This document shows, one piece after another, positions 18,252 to 30,016 of a DNA stretch of 60,558 nucleotides. The DNA is from Thiomargarita sp. (lineage in GTDB: Bacteria > Pseudomonadota > Gammaproteobacteria > Beggiatoales > Beggiatoaceae). The notes under the pieces were generated by a model. That model ran no database searches. It saw nothing but the letters and a program-made list of their open reading frames with translations, and was not told the origin of the DNA. The stretch covers positions 1 through 60,558 of the forward strand of contig DYRG01000011.1 in NCBI GenBank assembly GCA_020718845.1, in the 5' to 3' direction. Position 1 is the stretch's first letter; each line of letters opens with the position of its first letter. Made by a program: the position numbers and the translations under genes.

Positions 18252-18531
18252 ATGCTTCGACGCGAGCGCGTAGTTTTTGACCGGGGCGGAACGTGACGAC
18301 ACGGCGAGCACTAATGGGGATTTCTTCACCTGTTTTAGGATTACGACCCGGGCGCTGGTTTTTCTTACGCAATCCGAAATTGCCAAATCCAGATAATTTG
18401 ACTTGTTCACCTTTTTCTAATGCCAAACGAACTTCCTCAAAAAAAGAATCAACAATTTCTTTAGCTTCACGTTTGTTCAAACCCAGCTCTTCAAATAATC
18501 TATCTGCCATGACAGCTTTGGTCAGTGCCAT
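18229..18531 (-). CDS. ihfA: Integration host factor subunit alpha
   Basis: 100 residues. It forms the IHF heterodimer that bends DNA sharply at specific sites, acting in recombination, replication and sigma54 transcription. The beta-arm signature [20 protein letters not shown] and the [12 protein letters not shown] end are intact, and length is normal. It follows pheT in the standard pheS-pheT-ihfA-merR arrangement, 26 bp after the pheT stop codon. Confidence 0.96.
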   Translation of the reverse strand: MALTKAVMADRLFEELGLNKREAKEIVDSFFEEVRLALEKGEQVKLSGFGNFGLRKKNQRPGRNPKTGEEIPISARRVVTFRPGQKLRARVEAYAGHIEQ

Positions 18532-18557
18532 TGTTTGTATTCCTCTAAAAGTTTCTT

Positions 18558-20906
18558 TTAAGTTCTTAATACGGCTTGAGCATCTTGTTCAAGCGCAACC
18601 AGCACCTGAGCAAGTGCCGCATCGATATCAGCGTCTGTAAGATTGCGGGAAAATGCTTGAAAAGTCAATCCCATAGCTAAACTTTTTTTACCGTCGGGAA
18701 TGCCTTTGCCCTGATAAACGTCGAATAAGCCCAAATCAACCAACCATTCCCCCGCATTTTGACGCACAATTGCCAAAATATCAGCCGCAGCAACCGCTTG
18801 CGATACCACCACCGCCACATCTCGTCGTAACGAAGGAAATTTTGATAAGGGTGCAAAGATTGGTGTGCTTTTATTTAACAACGTGTTCAAGTTTAATTCA
18901 AAAAGATAAATATGTCCAGTTAAATCAAGTGCCTGCGCAACTTTAGGATGTAATGCACCCATTACACCAATCTTTTCTTTTCCTCGCATTAAAATCGCAG
19001 TTTGTCCCGAATGCAATGCCGAATGCGTTCCTTTCACAAACGTTACATTTGAAATCAAACTTTCAAGCTCACCTTTCACATCAAAGAAATCAATTGCTCG
19101 ATTTTTTGTATCTCCCCATTGCTCTGGTAATGCTCGACCGATTGCAATCCCTGCTAAGGTAGGAATTTGTTCTAGTTTCTCGCCATTTTCAAATCGCAAA
19201 CCCGTTTCAAATAATTTAACATCGCTTTGTTGACGATTCACATTATGTTTTAATGCCATCAACAAACCCGCCCACAAACTCGTTCGCATTACTGCTAAAT
19301 CGCTTGAAATTGGATTTGCCAAAGCTAGCGGATTGCTTTCTGGATGTAATAATTTTTCTAAACTCGGATCAACAAAACTATAAGTAATCGCTTCTTGATA
19401 GCCTTGTTGCACTAATTTCATTTGTAATTGTTGTAAAGAATGATGCTGATTTTTGATTTGTAACGGAGATTGCGCAATTTCACCATTAATCCGTTCATAA
19501 CCATAAATTCGAGCCGCTTCTTCAATTAAATCTGCTTCAACATGAATATCAAATCTAAATGGCGGCGGCACAACTTGCCAACCCTCTGTTTTTATTTGAA
19601 TTTCCATTTCTAAGCGTTTTAAAATATTGCTCACTTCAGTATTAGGAATATCAACCCCTAATAAGCGTTTCAAACGTTCGCGTCGCAAATATAAAGTGGG
19701 GCGTTCTGGCAAATACTCTGGTTCAATCGCTTGAATTAAAGGTGCAACTTCTCCCCCACAAATCTCAATAATTAACGCAGTTGCTCGCTCCATTGCTTTA
19801 ATTTGTAACGAAGGATCAACGCCTCTTTCAAATCGTTGTGATGAATCACTTTGCAATCCATATCGACGTGCCGTTCCAGCAAATAAACTGGGTAAGAAAA
19901 ACGCACTTTCTAAAAAGATATGCTTTGTTTCATTGCTCACCGCTGAATCCGATCCGCCCATCACACCCGCTAAGGCTTGTGCTTGTTGATGATCAGCAAT
20001 CACTAAGGTTTTATCATCTAATTCAATGGTTTGCCCATTTAAAAGCGCAATTTTTTCGCCTTTTGTTGCATTTCTCACCCGAATACCGCCGCTGAGTTTC
20101 TCTAAATCAAATGCGTGCATCGGTTGCCCTAATTCAAGCAACACATAATTCGTAATATCAACCACCGGATGCAATGTTCTCAAACCACTTCGACGTAACT
20201 TTTCTTGCATCCATAATGGCGTAGTTGCTTGTGGATTGATATTTCTAATAATTCTTCCCACATAATGCGGACAAGCATTTGAATTAATTAGTTCAACTTG
20301 AAATGTATCAGAAATCGTTGTTTGAATAATATTTATTTCTGGTGCTATCAAATTACTTTGTGTTAAAACGGCAATTTCTCGCGCAATTCCTTGAATACTA
20401 AGGCAATCTCCACGATTCGGAGTAATGTTAATTTCAAACATCGAATCGTCTAGTTTCAAATATTCACGAATACTTTGTCCAATCGGTGCGTTTTGAGGAA
20501 GTTCTAATAAACCATTTGAGGTTTCTGCTAATCCTAATTCTTGTGCAGAACAAAGCATTCCAAATGATTCAACGCCGCGTAATTTTGCTTGTTTTATTTT
20601 AATATCACCAATTTGCGCACCAATCAAAGCAACGGGGGCTTTCATACCCGCTTTAACATTTGAAGCACCACACACAATTTGTAATAGTTCAGTTTCACCG
20701 ACATTTACTTTACAAACATTGAGTTTCTCTGCATTGGGATGGCGTTCAACTTCTAACACTTCACCAATCACCACTTGATTAAAATTTGCCGCAACAGGTT
20801 CAATAGCTTCGATTTCTAATCCAGCCATTGTGAGTTGTTCTGCAATTGTTTTAACGTCAAATGGATTTTTCACCCATTCTTGCAACCATGCAACACTACA
20901 TTTCAT
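18558..20906 (-). CDS. pheT: Phenylalanyl-tRNA synthetase beta subunit
   Basis: 782 residues, close to the usual length. Domains in order: tRNA-binding EMAP-like domain (about 40-150, [21 protein letters not shown]), B3/B4 editing domain (about 210-380, with MHAFDLEKL), B5 domain (about 400-475), catalytic-like core, and a C-terminal FDX-ACB anticodon-binding domain ([12 protein letters not shown]). It pairs with PheS as an alpha2beta2 enzyme that charges tRNA-Phe and edits Tyr. The gene lies 29 bp after pheS. Confidence 0.96.
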   Translation of the reverse strand: MKCSVAWLQEWVKNPFDVKTIAEQLTMAGLEIEAIEPVAANFNQVVIGEVLEVERHPNAEKLNVCKVNVGETELLQIVCGASNVKAGMKAPVALIGAQIGDIKIKQAKLRGVESFGMLCSAQELGLAETSNGLLELPQNAPIGQSIREYLKLDDSMFEINITPNRGDCLSIQGIAREIAVLTQSNLIAPEINIIQTTISDTFQVELINSNACPHYVGRIIRNINPQATTPLWMQEKLRRSGLRTLHPVVDITNYVLLELGQPMHAFDLEKLSGGIRVRNATKGEKIALLNGQTIELDDKTLVIADHQQAQALAGVMGGSDSAVSNETKHIFLESAFFLPSLFAGTARRYGLQSDSSQRFERGVDPSLQIKAMERATALIIEICGGEVAPLIQAIEPEYLPERPTLYLRRERLKRLLGVDIPNTEVSNILKRLEMEIQIKTEGWQVVPPPFRFDIHVEADLIEEAARIYGYERINGEIAQSPLQIKNQHHSLQQLQMKLVQQGYQEAITYSFVDPSLEKLLHPESNPLALANPISSDLAVMRTSLWAGLLMALKHNVNRQQSDVKLFETGLRFENGEKLEQIPTLAGIAIGRALPEQWGDTKNRAIDFFDVKGELESLISNVTFVKGTHSALHSGQTAILMRGKEKIGVMGALHPKVAQALDLTGHIYLFELNLNTLLNKSTPIFAPLSKFPSLRRDVAVVVSQAVAAADILAIVRQNAGEWLVDLGLFDVYQGKGIPDGKKSLAMGLTFQAFSRNLTDADIDAALAQVLVALEQDAQAVLRT

Positions 20907-20935
20907 TTTTTTAGCACCAAATAATTTTTAGCATT

Positions 20936-21973
<1,038 letters not shown>

Positions 21974-22025
21974 TTAGTTGATTGAATTATACTAGATTTT
22001 TTCTCTTAATAACAAGAAAAAAATA

Positions 22026-22448
22026 CTATAAATCAAAATCTGCAAGAGAAATGATATTACCCAACGGTTTTGCTTTGTGTAAATACTTTTGATCGGCGGT
22101 AATTAAATAAGCGTTAGGTATTTCTAAAGCAACCGCATGATATAAAGTATCAAACAAATGGTGATTCAAACTTATTGCTAAATCACAAGCACGATGATAA
22201 ATCATATTGGAATTAGCAATCGGTAATTCTAAAGCAAACAATTCTTGCATATCTGCAATAACTGTTCGAGAACTTAAACGACTTAGCACTGCTCCTACTT
22301 CTGCTAACCAATGTACGGGTTGAAAAACTTGTAATTTGTTTTCAATAACGCTGAGCATAATTTTTTGTGCTTTATCGGTATGTTCTTCTTTTTCTGGATC
22401 AGCAAGCAACCATTTTATAATAACGCTTGCATCCAAAACAACTATCAC
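22026..22448 (-). CDS. PIN-domain toxin, VapC-like
   Basis: 140 residues. PIN fold with the acidic metal-binding residues visible in VVLDASVIIKW (Asp6), WLAEVGAVL (Glu), and the C-terminal LFDTLYHAVA and LITADQKYL. PIN toxins are Mg-dependent RNases, often cutting tRNA or rRNA. Its ATG overlaps the stop of the upstream antitoxin by 4 bp, the usual arrangement for type II toxin-antitoxin pairs. It is the last gene of the pair and faces pheS. Confidence 0.88.
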   Translation of the reverse strand: MIVVLDASVIIKWLLADPEKEEHTDKAQKIMLSVIENKLQVFQPVHWLAEVGAVLSRLSSRTVIADMQELFALELPIANSNMIYHRACDLAISLNHHLFDTLYHAVALEIPNAYLITADQKYLHKAKPLGNIISLADFDL

Positions 22449-22678
22449 AAACGAACCTCATCACGAATTTGCTCTATTTCACTTTGGGAAACAGTCGGAC
22501 GTAAAATCCTTCTATTTGTTAGTGAATGAAATGCTTGTTGTCGCTTACCTTGTTGTTTTATATCGGAAATTATTTGGCGCATTAACTCTTCAATCACCGC
22601 ACTTTGTTTATCTTTATGAAACAGTTGGTTGAAATCGTTAATTACATCATCTGCTATGGCAAATTGTGCAATACTCAT
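22445..22678 (-). CDS. Antitoxin partner of the PIN toxin
   Basis: 77 residues. The N-terminus (MSIAQFAIADDVINDFNQLF) resembles a short ribbon-helix-helix or AbrB-like DNA-binding module, and the C-terminus is charged and helical (SEIEQIRDEVRL), fitting a toxin-binding tail. Identification rests mainly on the 4-bp overlap with the PIN gene. It starts 10 bp after the hisA stop codon, so the pair may be co-transcribed with hisA. Confidence 0.72.
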   Translation of the reverse strand: MSIAQFAIADDVINDFNQLFHKDKQSAVIEELMRQIISDIKQQGKRQQAFHSLTNRRILRPTVSQSEIEQIRDEVRL

Positions 22679-22687
22679 CTCTATTTC

Positions 22688-23422
22688 CTAAGAAGATTGA
22701 GATGCAATGCGTTGGGCTTCGGCAAAATCAAGCGTTCCTTCGTAAATTGCTCGACCGGTAATTGCGCCCATAATACCTTCGTCTGCAACCGCACATAATG
22801 CTCGAATATCATCTAAATTTGTAATGCCGCCAGAAGCAATAATTGGGATATTAACGGCTTGTGCCATTCTCACAGTTGCTTCAATATTTACACCTTGCAA
22901 CATTCCATCTCGACTAATGTCGGTATAAACAATCGCAGCAACACCGTGTTCTTCAAAATGTTTCGCCATATCAATGGCATCGTGATGAGAAAGTTTTGAC
23001 CAACCATCAATTGCAACTTTACCATTTTTTGCATCTAATCCAACAATGATTCGATTAGGAAATTCTACACAAATATCAGCCACAAAATGAGGAGCAGTAA
23101 CGGCTTTTGTTCCAATGATCACGAAATCGACACCTGTTTCTAAATAAGTTTGGACAGTTTCTTCATCACGAATACCGCCGCCGACTTGGATCGACAAATC
23201 TGGAAATGCTTTAACAATTTCACGAATAATTTTAATGTTGACGGGTTTTCCTTGAAATGCCCCGTTCAAATCAACGATATGCAAGCGTTTTGCACCCGCA
23301 TTAACCCAACGTTCTGCCGTTGCAATGGGATCATCAGAAAAGACGGTGTTATCTTCCATGCGACCTTGTTTTAAGCGCACACATTGCCCGTCTTTCAAAT
23401 CAATGGCGGGAATCACCAACAT
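22688..23422 (-). CDS. hisA: Histidine biosynthesis isomerase HisA
   Basis: 244 residues. It isomerises the ribose of ProFAR to PRFAR in histidine synthesis. The TIM-barrel signatures [15 protein letters not shown] (catalytic Asp8), [11 protein letters not shown], and [13 protein letters not shown] (catalytic Asp) are present, plus IIASGGI and a phosphate-binding [18 protein letters not shown] precedes the ATG. It is separated from the other his genes, none of which are in this window. Confidence 0.95.
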   Translation of the reverse strand: MLVIPAIDLKDGQCVRLKQGRMEDNTVFSDDPIATAERWVNAGAKRLHIVDLNGAFQGKPVNIKIIREIVKAFPDLSIQVGGGIRDEETVQTYLETGVDFVIIGTKAVTAPHFVADICVEFPNRIIVGLDAKNGKVAIDGWSKLSHHDAIDMAKHFEEHGVAAIVYTDISRDGMLQGVNIEATVRMAQAVNIPIIASGGITNLDDIRALCAVADEGIMGAITGRAIYEGTLDFAEAQRIASQSS

Positions 23423-23440
23423 AATAAAATCACCTCTTTT

Positions 23441-24397
23441 TTAGTTCAGTTGTTGCAAATACCATGCGTAGGTATTTCTAATGCCTTCTTCTAAAGAAAT
23501 TTTAGCTTGCCAGCCTAAGTTTTTTAAACGCGAAACATCTAATAATTTACGCGGTGTGCCGTCGGGTTTTGAAATATCAAAAACTAATTCACCTTCAAAT
23601 CCAACCACGCGAGCAATTAGTTCTGCTAATTCACGAATTGAAATGTCTTCACCCATCCCAATATTCAAATGCGATAACATCGGCTGTGTTTGAGTTTGAT
23701 AGATTTCATTTGATAAATTCATCACAAATAAACACGCATCGGCTAAATCATCTACATTGAGAAACTCTCGACGCGGCGTGCCAGTTCCCCATACTTCTAA
23801 TGTCTTTTTGTTTTGACATTTTGCTTCGTGACATTTACGCAATAAAGCGGGTAAAACGTGACTATTATTTAAATCAAAATTATCGCCAATTCCATATAAA
23901 TTGGTAGGCATCACCGAACGGTAATTTGTTCCAAATTGGCGATTGTAAGATTCACACAATTTAATGCCCGCGATTTTAGCAATTGCATACGGTTCATTGG
24001 TATTTTCTAATACACCCGTTAAAAGGCTTTCTTCTTTCATGGGTTGTTCTGCAAATTTAGGATAAATGCAGGAACTTCCTAGAAATAATAAATTTTTAAT
24101 TTTATTTTGGAATGCCGAGTGGATAATATTGGCTTCCATCATTAAATTTTGATAAATAAAATCAGCGGGATAGCTATTATTCGCTAAAATTCCACCCACT
24201 TTCGCGGCAGCTAAGATAACATAATCAGGTTTTTCAGTTTGGAAAAAAGTTTGAACGGCAGATTGTTGAGTTAAATCAAGGACTTGGTGAGATTTAAAAA
24301 TAAGGTTTTCGTAGCCATCGGCTTGCAAACGGCGCACGATTGCCGACCCAACGAGTCCGCGATGTCCAGCGATATAAATGCGTTTTTGACGATCCAT
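23441..24397 (-). CDS. fcl: GDP-L-fucose synthase
   Basis: 318 residues of the extended short-chain dehydrogenase fold. NADP-binding [11 protein letters not shown] (12-22), the [12 protein letters not shown] block and the catalytic YAIAKIAG (Tyr-x3-Lys) match Fcl/WcaG, which epimerises and reduces GDP-4-keto-6-deoxymannose to GDP-fucose for surface polysaccharide. GMD is not in the window. It lies 19 bp upstream of hisA, so the two may share a transcript. Confidence 0.92.
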   Translation of the reverse strand: MDRQKRIYIAGHRGLVGSAIVRRLQADGYENLIFKSHQVLDLTQQSAVQTFFQTEKPDYVILAAAKVGGILANNSYPADFIYQNLMMEANIIHSAFQNKIKNLLFLGSSCIYPKFAEQPMKEESLLTGVLENTNEPYAIAKIAGIKLCESYNRQFGTNYRSVMPTNLYGIGDNFDLNNSHVLPALLRKCHEAKCQNKKTLEVWGTGTPRREFLNVDDLADACLFVMNLSNEIYQTQTQPMLSHLNIGMGEDISIRELAELIARVVGFEGELVFDISKPDGTPRKLLDVSRLKNLGWQAKISLEEGIRNTYAWYLQQLN

Positions 24398-24469
24398 TCT
24401 GTAAAACTACCTTAGCTTTGTTCAAAAAACAAGATATTATAGAGGTTTTTCTCAAAATCAGGTGAACAA

Positions 24470-26608
24470 ATGAACTTTTTTGCGACTGCGCCCAAGGGCA
24501 TTGCCGATTTATTAGCCGATGAATTGCGGAGTTTTGGCTTGGATGACCTCAAACTGAGTCCGGCGGGCGTGGCGTTTGAGGGCAGCCTTGCGCAAGCGTA
24601 TCGGGTTTGTTTGTGGTCACGACTGGCGAATCGCGTGCTGCTGATTTTACAGGAATTTCCGTCGCCTGACGCGGAGGCTTTATATGATGGCGTACAACGT
24701 GTTGATTGGACTGAACATTTTTTATCACATCAAACCTTTGCGGTGGATTTTTCTGGGACGTCAAAAAATATTCAACACACGCATTTTGGGGCTTTGAAGG
24801 TAAAAGACGCGATTGTCGACGATTTTCGTTCAAAAACCGGCGAACGTCCGAGTATTCGCCTCGATTCGCCCGACATTCGGATCAATCTGCATTTGCAACG
24901 CGACATTGCAACGTTAAGCCTTGATTTATCTGGAGAAAGTTTGCATCGTCGGGGTTATCGACCGTTTGCAGGAATTGCGCCGTTAAAAGAAAATCTCGCC
25001 GCCGCGCTGTTAATTCGAGCAAATTGGGCGGAGATCGCGGCAAATGGTGGGGCGTTGCTTGATCCCATGTGTGGATCAGGGACTTTGCCGATTGAAGCGG
25101 CGTTAATTGCGGGAAATATTGCGCCCGGGCTTTTAAGAGAAAAATTTGGCTTTTTAGGTTGGCAAGGGCATAAACCCCATATTTGGCAAAATTTACGTCA
25201 AGAAGCCACTGAATTAAAAGAACTTGGTGTGCAAAAAATACCCAAAATTGTTGGTTGGGATGCCGATAGTTCAATCATTAAACAATCGTGGGAAAATGTC
25301 GGAAAAGCGGGTTTAGTCAGATACTTACATTTTGAAAAGCGTGCACTCACCGATTTAGAGAAAATTGCCGAAACAGGGCTTGTTATTGCAAATCCACCCT
25401 ATGGTGAACGTTTAGGAGAGTTATCATCGTTAAAATCCCTGTACAAGCGGCTTGGCGAGAGTTTAAAAGAAAATTTTGTGAATTGGAACGCGGCGATTTT
25501 AACCAGCAATCAAGAATTAGGTCATGCTTTAGGGTTGCGTGCTCAAAAGATTTACAGTTTTTATAATGGCGCACTTCCTTGCAAGTTGCTCTGTTTTGAA
25601 ATTAAGCCAGATCATTTCAAAATTCCACGTTCAGAAATGCCAATTGAAAAGTCTATTGTTCCAGTTTTGAATGAAAAATCAACGATGTTTGCCAATCGGT
25701 TACGCAAAAACCACCAACATTTATCGCGCTGGGCACAACGAGAAAACATTAGTTGTTATCGAGTTTATGATGCAGATATTCCAGAATACGCCGTTGCAAT
25801 CGATATTTATGAGCAATGGGTTCATGTTCAAGAATATGCTCCTCCCAAAGAAATCGAGCCAGACAAAGCGCAATTACGATTAAAAGAAATCATGCAAATT
25901 GTTCCCGATATTTTGCAAGTTTCTCCCGATAAAGTATTTCTAAAAGTTCGGCAAAAACAAAAGGGTACGCAACAATATCAAAAATTATCTGAAGATGAAA
26001 AATTCTATGAAATTCAAGAAGATAATGCAATTTTGTTAGTAAATTTTACTAACTATTTAGATACGGGATTATTCTTAGATCATCGTATCACCAGATTAAA
26101 AATAAAAAGCCTTTCAAAAGGCAAACGGTTTCTCAATTTATTTTGTTATACGGGAACGGCGACGGTTCAAGCAGCGTTAGGCGGTGCAACTTTCACAACC
26201 AGTGTGGATATGTCGTACACTTATTTGAAATGGGCAAAACGTAATTTGGCGAGAAATGGTTTGAGTGAGCATCGACATCATTTTATTCAAGATGATTGCT
26301 TACCTTGGTTGAAAGAAAATACTCAAACATTTGATTTAATTTTTCTCGATCCGCCGACCTTTTCAAATTCTAAAAGAATGGAAGGCGTTTTAGATATTCA
26401 ACGCGACCATGTTGAACTTATCGAACTTGCTCTGGAAAGTTTAGATAAATACGGGATTTTAATTTTCTCAACGAATCATCGTAAGTTTAAGTTAGATATA
26501 GAAAGTTTGCGCGATGTGGTGATTGAAAACTGGAGTGAAAAAACTTTACCAGAGGATTTCAAGCGTAATCCCAAAATTCATCAATGTTGGAAACTAACCA
26601 AGCGTTGA
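24470..26608 (+). CDS. rlmL: 23S rRNA (guanine-N2/N7) methyltransferase RlmKL fusion
   Basis: 712 residues. An N-terminal THUMP domain (about 45-155) is followed by two Rossmann methyltransferase domains. The first carries LDPMCGSGTLPIEAAL and NPPYGERLG (N2-methylation of G2445), the second FLNLFCYTGTATVQAALGG and FLDPPTFSNS (N7-methylation of G2069). This bifunctional fusion is typical of gammaproteobacteria. The start is supported by CAGGTGA just upstream. The first half of the gene is richer in G+C than the second. Confidence 0.95.
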   Translation: MNFFATAPKGIADLLADELRSFGLDDLKLSPAGVAFEGSLAQAYRVCLWSRLANRVLLILQEFPSPDAEALYDGVQRVDWTEHFLSHQTFAVDFSGTSKNIQHTHFGALKVKDAIVDDFRSKTGERPSIRLDSPDIRINLHLQRDIATLSLDLSGESLHRRGYRPFAGIAPLKENLAAALLIRANWAEIAANGGALLDPMCGSGTLPIEAALIAGNIAPGLLREKFGFLGWQGHKPHIWQNLRQEATELKELGVQKIPKIVGWDADSSIIKQSWENVGKAGLVRYLHFEKRALTDLEKIAETGLVIANPPYGERLGELSSLKSLYKRLGESLKENFVNWNAAILTSNQELGHALGLRAQKIYSFYNGALPCKLLCFEIKPDHFKIPRSEMPIEKSIVPVLNEKSTMFANRLRKNHQHLSRWAQRENISCYRVYDADIPEYAVAIDIYEQWVHVQEYAPPKEIEPDKAQLRLKEIMQIVPDILQVSPDKVFLKVRQKQKGTQQYQKLSEDEKFYEIQEDNAILLVNFTNYLDTGLFLDHRITRLKIKSLSKGKRFLNLFCYTGTATVQAALGGATFTTSVDMSYTYLKWAKRNLARNGLSEHRHHFIQDDCLPWLKENTQTFDLIFLDPPTFSNSKRMEGVLDIQRDHVELIELALESLDKYGILIFSTNHRKFKLDIESLRDVVIENWSEKTLPEDFKRNPKIHQCWKLTKR

Positions 26609-26670
26609 AAAATTTTGCGCAATTCAAATAATCTCGGTATAATTCAACGAATTTTATTAAGGAGTGAACC

Positions 26671-27171
26671 ATGAAACAATTTGACTTATTATATTCCGCA
26701 CCATTTGCGCTGCTTGGTGTCACTTTAACGAGAGGAAAAGTGAGCGGAATTGATTTTTTAGATAACGAAAAATCTCTCGCAGAAGCCTCAGAAATCCCTG
26801 AGAAATCAAAATCTGCTCAAAAAGTAAAAGAAGAATTAGACTGTTATTTTAAAGATGGTCTTTACCCTTTAGATTTGTCTGTTGAATTAGTTGGTTCTCC
26901 CTTTCAAATCAAAGTTTGGCAAACATTGCGTAAAATAAAACCTGGTAATACAGTAAGTTATGGAATGTTAGCCCGTCAATTAAATAGCAGTGCAAGAGCG
27001 ATTGGTGGTGCGTGCCGAACTAATCCAGTTCCTATCATTATTCCTTGCCATCGAGTAGTGAGTCGTCAAGGTTTAGGTGGTTATTGTGGTGATGATGAAC
27101 AACGTATTGATTACAAACGTTGCTTGCTATTACACGAGAAATTCCAGCTAGTACTAGGTTTTGAGGAATAA
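26671..27171 (+). CDS. ogt: Methylated-DNA--protein cysteine methyltransferase
   Basis: 166 residues. A suicide repair protein that takes the alkyl group from O6-alkylguanine onto Cys126 in IIIPCHRVV. The helix-turn-helix SARAIGGACRTNP and the SPFQIKVWQTL block fit Ogt/MGMT, and there is no Ada regulatory domain. GGAG lies 8 nt upstream of the ATG. It is followed by surA, whose start overlaps or directly follows its stop codon. Confidence 0.93.
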   Translation: MKQFDLLYSAPFALLGVTLTRGKVSGIDFLDNEKSLAEASEIPEKSKSAQKVKEELDCYFKDGLYPLDLSVELVGSPFQIKVWQTLRKIKPGNTVSYGMLARQLNSSARAIGGACRTNPVPIIIPCHRVVSRQGLGGYCGDDEQRIDYKRCLLLHEKFQLVLGFEE

Positions 27172-27175
27172 ACGA

Positions 27176-28459
27176 GTGAGAAAATCTTTAATTTGGTTAA
27201 TTGTGTTTTTTATTTCTAGTGCCGCAATTGCTGAAACCTATTTAGTAGATTGGATTGTTGCAGTTGCTAATGAAGAAGCTATTACTTATAGTGAATTACA
27301 GAAAGAAATTAACACGTTGGAAGTTGAGTTGAAACAACGTAAAACCCAAATGCCACCGCGTAAAGAATTTGAAAAGCAAGTTTTAGAACATCTCATTTTA
27401 AATCGTTTGCAATTACAATTAGCGGATAAAACGGGTATCAAAGTTACTGATAATGATCTCAATTCTGCCGTTAATAAAATTGCTGAACAAAATGGAATGA
27501 AACTAGAAACCTTGCAACAAACTTTAGAAAAAGATGGTTTGAAGTTTGAAGACTTTCGATCAAGAGTGCGTGATGAAGTTGCAATTCAACGGTTGCAACA
27601 ACGTCAAATTTCAAATAGTGTAACTATTACAGATCGGGAAGTGGATAACTTTCTTGTTAGTCAAGCAAAACAAAGCAACTCTGAAAATGAATACCATTTG
27701 TTGCACATTTTAATTGCTGTGCCTGAAGGTTCATCGCCAGAAATCATCGATCAAAAGAAAACCAAAGCTGAAAAACTCTTAAAAAGTTTGCAAGAAGGCG
27801 CAGATTTCAAGCAGGCTGCGATTTCTAATTCCGATGGTCGACAAGCCTTTGAAGGGGGCGATTTAGGTTGGAAGAAAATGGGTGAAATTCCCGCTTTATT
27901 TGCTGAAATTGTGCCAACCATGCAAGCTGATGAAATAAAAGGACTTTTGCGTAACAGCAGTGGTTTTCATATTATTAAAATTCAAGAAATTCGGGGTGGA
28001 AAACAATTAGTGGTTTCTCAAACTAAAGCCCGTCATATTTTGATCAAAACCAATGATGTGGTATCGGATTCTGAGGCGGAAAGTCGTTTATTACAACTTA
28101 AAGAACGCATTGAAGCGGGACAATCTTTTAATGAATTAGCCTCAGCCCGTTCTGAAGATACCGCTTCTGCAAAAGACGGTGGTGATTTGGGTTGGTTAAG
28201 CCCCGGACAAGCCGTCCCAGAGTTTGAAGAGGCAATTCAAAATTTACCGATTGGTAAATTAAGTCCGCCTTTCAAAACTCGTTACGGCTGGCATTTGGTG
28301 AAAGTAGAAGAACGTCGTAACTATGATAATACCCAAGAAGCCGAACGTAGCCAAGCAACTCGCCAACTTCGTCAACGTAAAATTGAAGAAGAACTGCAAA
28401 GCTGGACACGTCAATTACGCGATGAAGCATACATAGAAAATCGAATTGAGAAACAATGA
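27176..28459 (+). CDS. surA: Periplasmic chaperone / peptidyl-prolyl isomerase SurA
   Basis: 427 residues from the GTG at 27176, chosen because GAGG lies 8 nt upstream; a TTG at 27161 is the alternative. A signal peptide (ending AAIA) is followed by the SurA N-terminal domain and two parvulin PPIase domains (about 165-265 and 280-380; EYHLLHILIAV..., KARHILIKTN...), then a C-terminal helix. It escorts outer membrane proteins to BAM. The gene is followed 2 bp later by ygfZ. Confidence 0.94.
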   Translation: MRKSLIWLIVFFISSAAIAETYLVDWIVAVANEEAITYSELQKEINTLEVELKQRKTQMPPRKEFEKQVLEHLILNRLQLQLADKTGIKVTDNDLNSAVNKIAEQNGMKLETLQQTLEKDGLKFEDFRSRVRDEVAIQRLQQRQISNSVTITDREVDNFLVSQAKQSNSENEYHLLHILIAVPEGSSPEIIDQKKTKAEKLLKSLQEGADFKQAAISNSDGRQAFEGGDLGWKKMGEIPALFAEIVPTMQADEIKGLLRNSSGFHIIKIQEIRGGKQLVVSQTKARHILIKTNDVVSDSEAESRLLQLKERIEAGQSFNELASARSEDTASAKDGGDLGWLSPGQAVPEFEEAIQNLPIGKLSPPFKTRYGWHLVKVEERRNYDNTQEAERSQATRQLRQRKIEEELQSWTRQLRDEAYIENRIEKQ

Positions 28460-28460
28460 T

Positions 28461-29456
28461 ATGAAAACCCAATGGAAAAACTACTTACAAACGCTTAATG
28501 CGCAATTTGATGATCAAGGTTTTGTGACGCATTTTGAAGGTGTAAATTTTGAAATCGGACAACCTTTCTGGAGTGATTTGTCGCATTTAGGAATCATTGA
28601 AGTATCGGGTGAAGATGCTCAAACCTTTTTGCAAGGACAATTTACTAATGATGTGCGGCAAGTTTCTTCTGAAAAAAGTCAATTCACCGCGTGGTGCAAT
28701 GCGAAAGGACGGGTGTTAGCAACTTTTTATTTGTACAAACGAGAAAATGTATTTTATTTGATTTTGCCGCAAGATAACATTGCGGCGATATTGCGTCGGT
28801 TGGCGATGTATGTGTTGCGTTCGAAAGTAAAATTGCGCGAAATCACCGATGAAGTTCAAATTGTCGGTTTAAGTGGTGATTTTGGTAAGAAATTAGGTTT
28901 TTCAGAACAAAAAAATAGCGTTATATATCAAGATGATACAACGATTTTATGTCTATCTGGAAACACCCCAAAATGGATAGTTATTGCATCGACCGAAAAG
29001 TTGCAAAATTTCACTCAACACCTTGATAAATCTATTATTCCTGCTGGAAAGCCAGTTTGGGAATTATTGGAAATTTTAGACGGTGTTCCGCAAATTACGT
29101 TATCCACTGCTGACGCTTTTACGCCCCATATGTTAAATCTTCAATTAATTGAAGGAGTTAATTTCAAAAAAGGCTGTTATTCGGGTCAAGAAATTGTCAG
29201 TCGCACGCAGTATTTAGGTAAAGTTAAGCGTCGGATTTATCTAGCAAAAATGGCAGGAAAATGTCCTAAAATGGGAGAAATTTTAGCGGTTGAAGGTGAG
29301 GAAAATACCGCACAAATTGTGAATGTTGCACCACATCCTGATGGTTTTTGTTATGTGTTGGCGGTGGTTTCAAATGCGGCAGTTGAAACCAATAACGTGC
29401 GTTCACAAGATAATATCCCCTTGATTTTTTTAGATTTACCTTACGTTGTGGAATGA
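28461..29456 (+). CDS. ygfZ: YgfZ/GcvT-domain folate-binding protein
   Basis: 331 residues from the ATG at 28461. The conserved KGCYSGQEIVSRTQYLG block with the key Cys identifies YgfZ, which acts with folate in maturing or repairing certain iron-sulfur enzymes such as MiaB. It is tightly packed between surA and maf, and the stop codon overlaps maf's start by 4 bp (ATGA). Confidence 0.93.
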   Translation: MKTQWKNYLQTLNAQFDDQGFVTHFEGVNFEIGQPFWSDLSHLGIIEVSGEDAQTFLQGQFTNDVRQVSSEKSQFTAWCNAKGRVLATFYLYKRENVFYLILPQDNIAAILRRLAMYVLRSKVKLREITDEVQIVGLSGDFGKKLGFSEQKNSVIYQDDTTILCLSGNTPKWIVIASTEKLQNFTQHLDKSIIPAGKPVWELLEILDGVPQITLSTADAFTPHMLNLQLIEGVNFKKGCYSGQEIVSRTQYLGKVKRRIYLAKMAGKCPKMGEILAVEGEENTAQIVNVAPHPDGFCYVLAVVSNAAVETNNVRSQDNIPLIFLDLPYVVE

Positions 29457-30016
29457 AAATTTATTTAGCATCGGCATCTCCTCGCCGTCGTCAATTGTTA
29501 GAACAAATCGGCATCGAATGTGAACAAATTCATGCAGATATTGATGAAACCCCGTTAGAAAACGAAAGCGCTGCTGATTATGTGCAGCGTTTGGCATTAG
29601 AGAAAACCCGCACAGTTGCTCTAAAATTAGAAACGTCCACTTTACCGATTTTAGGGGCAGATACTGCCGTTATTTGTGCAGAGCAAATTTTAGGAAAACC
29701 TCAAGATGTTTCTCACGCTTTTGAAATGCTTAAAACCCTTTCAAATAAAACTCATCAAGTAATGACTGCAATTGCTCTTTATTCTCCGACTAAAAACACT
29801 TTTCAAACGGCTTTACAAATTACGGAAGTTTCTTTTGATCAGCTTTCAGATCAACAAATCAATGCTTACATCGCAACAAATGAACCTTTTGATAAAGCAG
29901 GTGGTTATGGCATTCAAGGTTTTGCGGCGACTTTTATTAAAGAAATTAGAGGAAGTTATTCGGGTGTAATGGGTTTGCCATTATTTGAAACATCGGAGTT
30001 ATTAAAAAAGCTATGA
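29453..30016 (+). CDS. Maf-family nucleoside triphosphate pyrophosphatase
   Basis: 187 residues. The Maf signature ASASPRRRQLLEQIG and the ADTAVICAEQILGKP block are intact, followed by KAGGYGIQG. Maf enzymes hydrolyse non-canonical or pyrimidine nucleotides; the KAGGYGIQG region favours the dTTP/UTP type (YhdE). The start overlaps ygfZ and the stop overlaps dtd, both by 4 bp, so translation through the operon is coupled. Confidence 0.92.
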   Translation: MKIYLASASPRRRQLLEQIGIECEQIHADIDETPLENESAADYVQRLALEKTRTVALKLETSTLPILGADTAVICAEQILGKPQDVSHAFEMLKTLSNKTHQVMTAIALYSPTKNTFQTALQITEVSFDQLSDQQINAYIATNEPFDKAGGYGIQGFAATFIKEIRGSYSGVMGLPLFETSELLKKL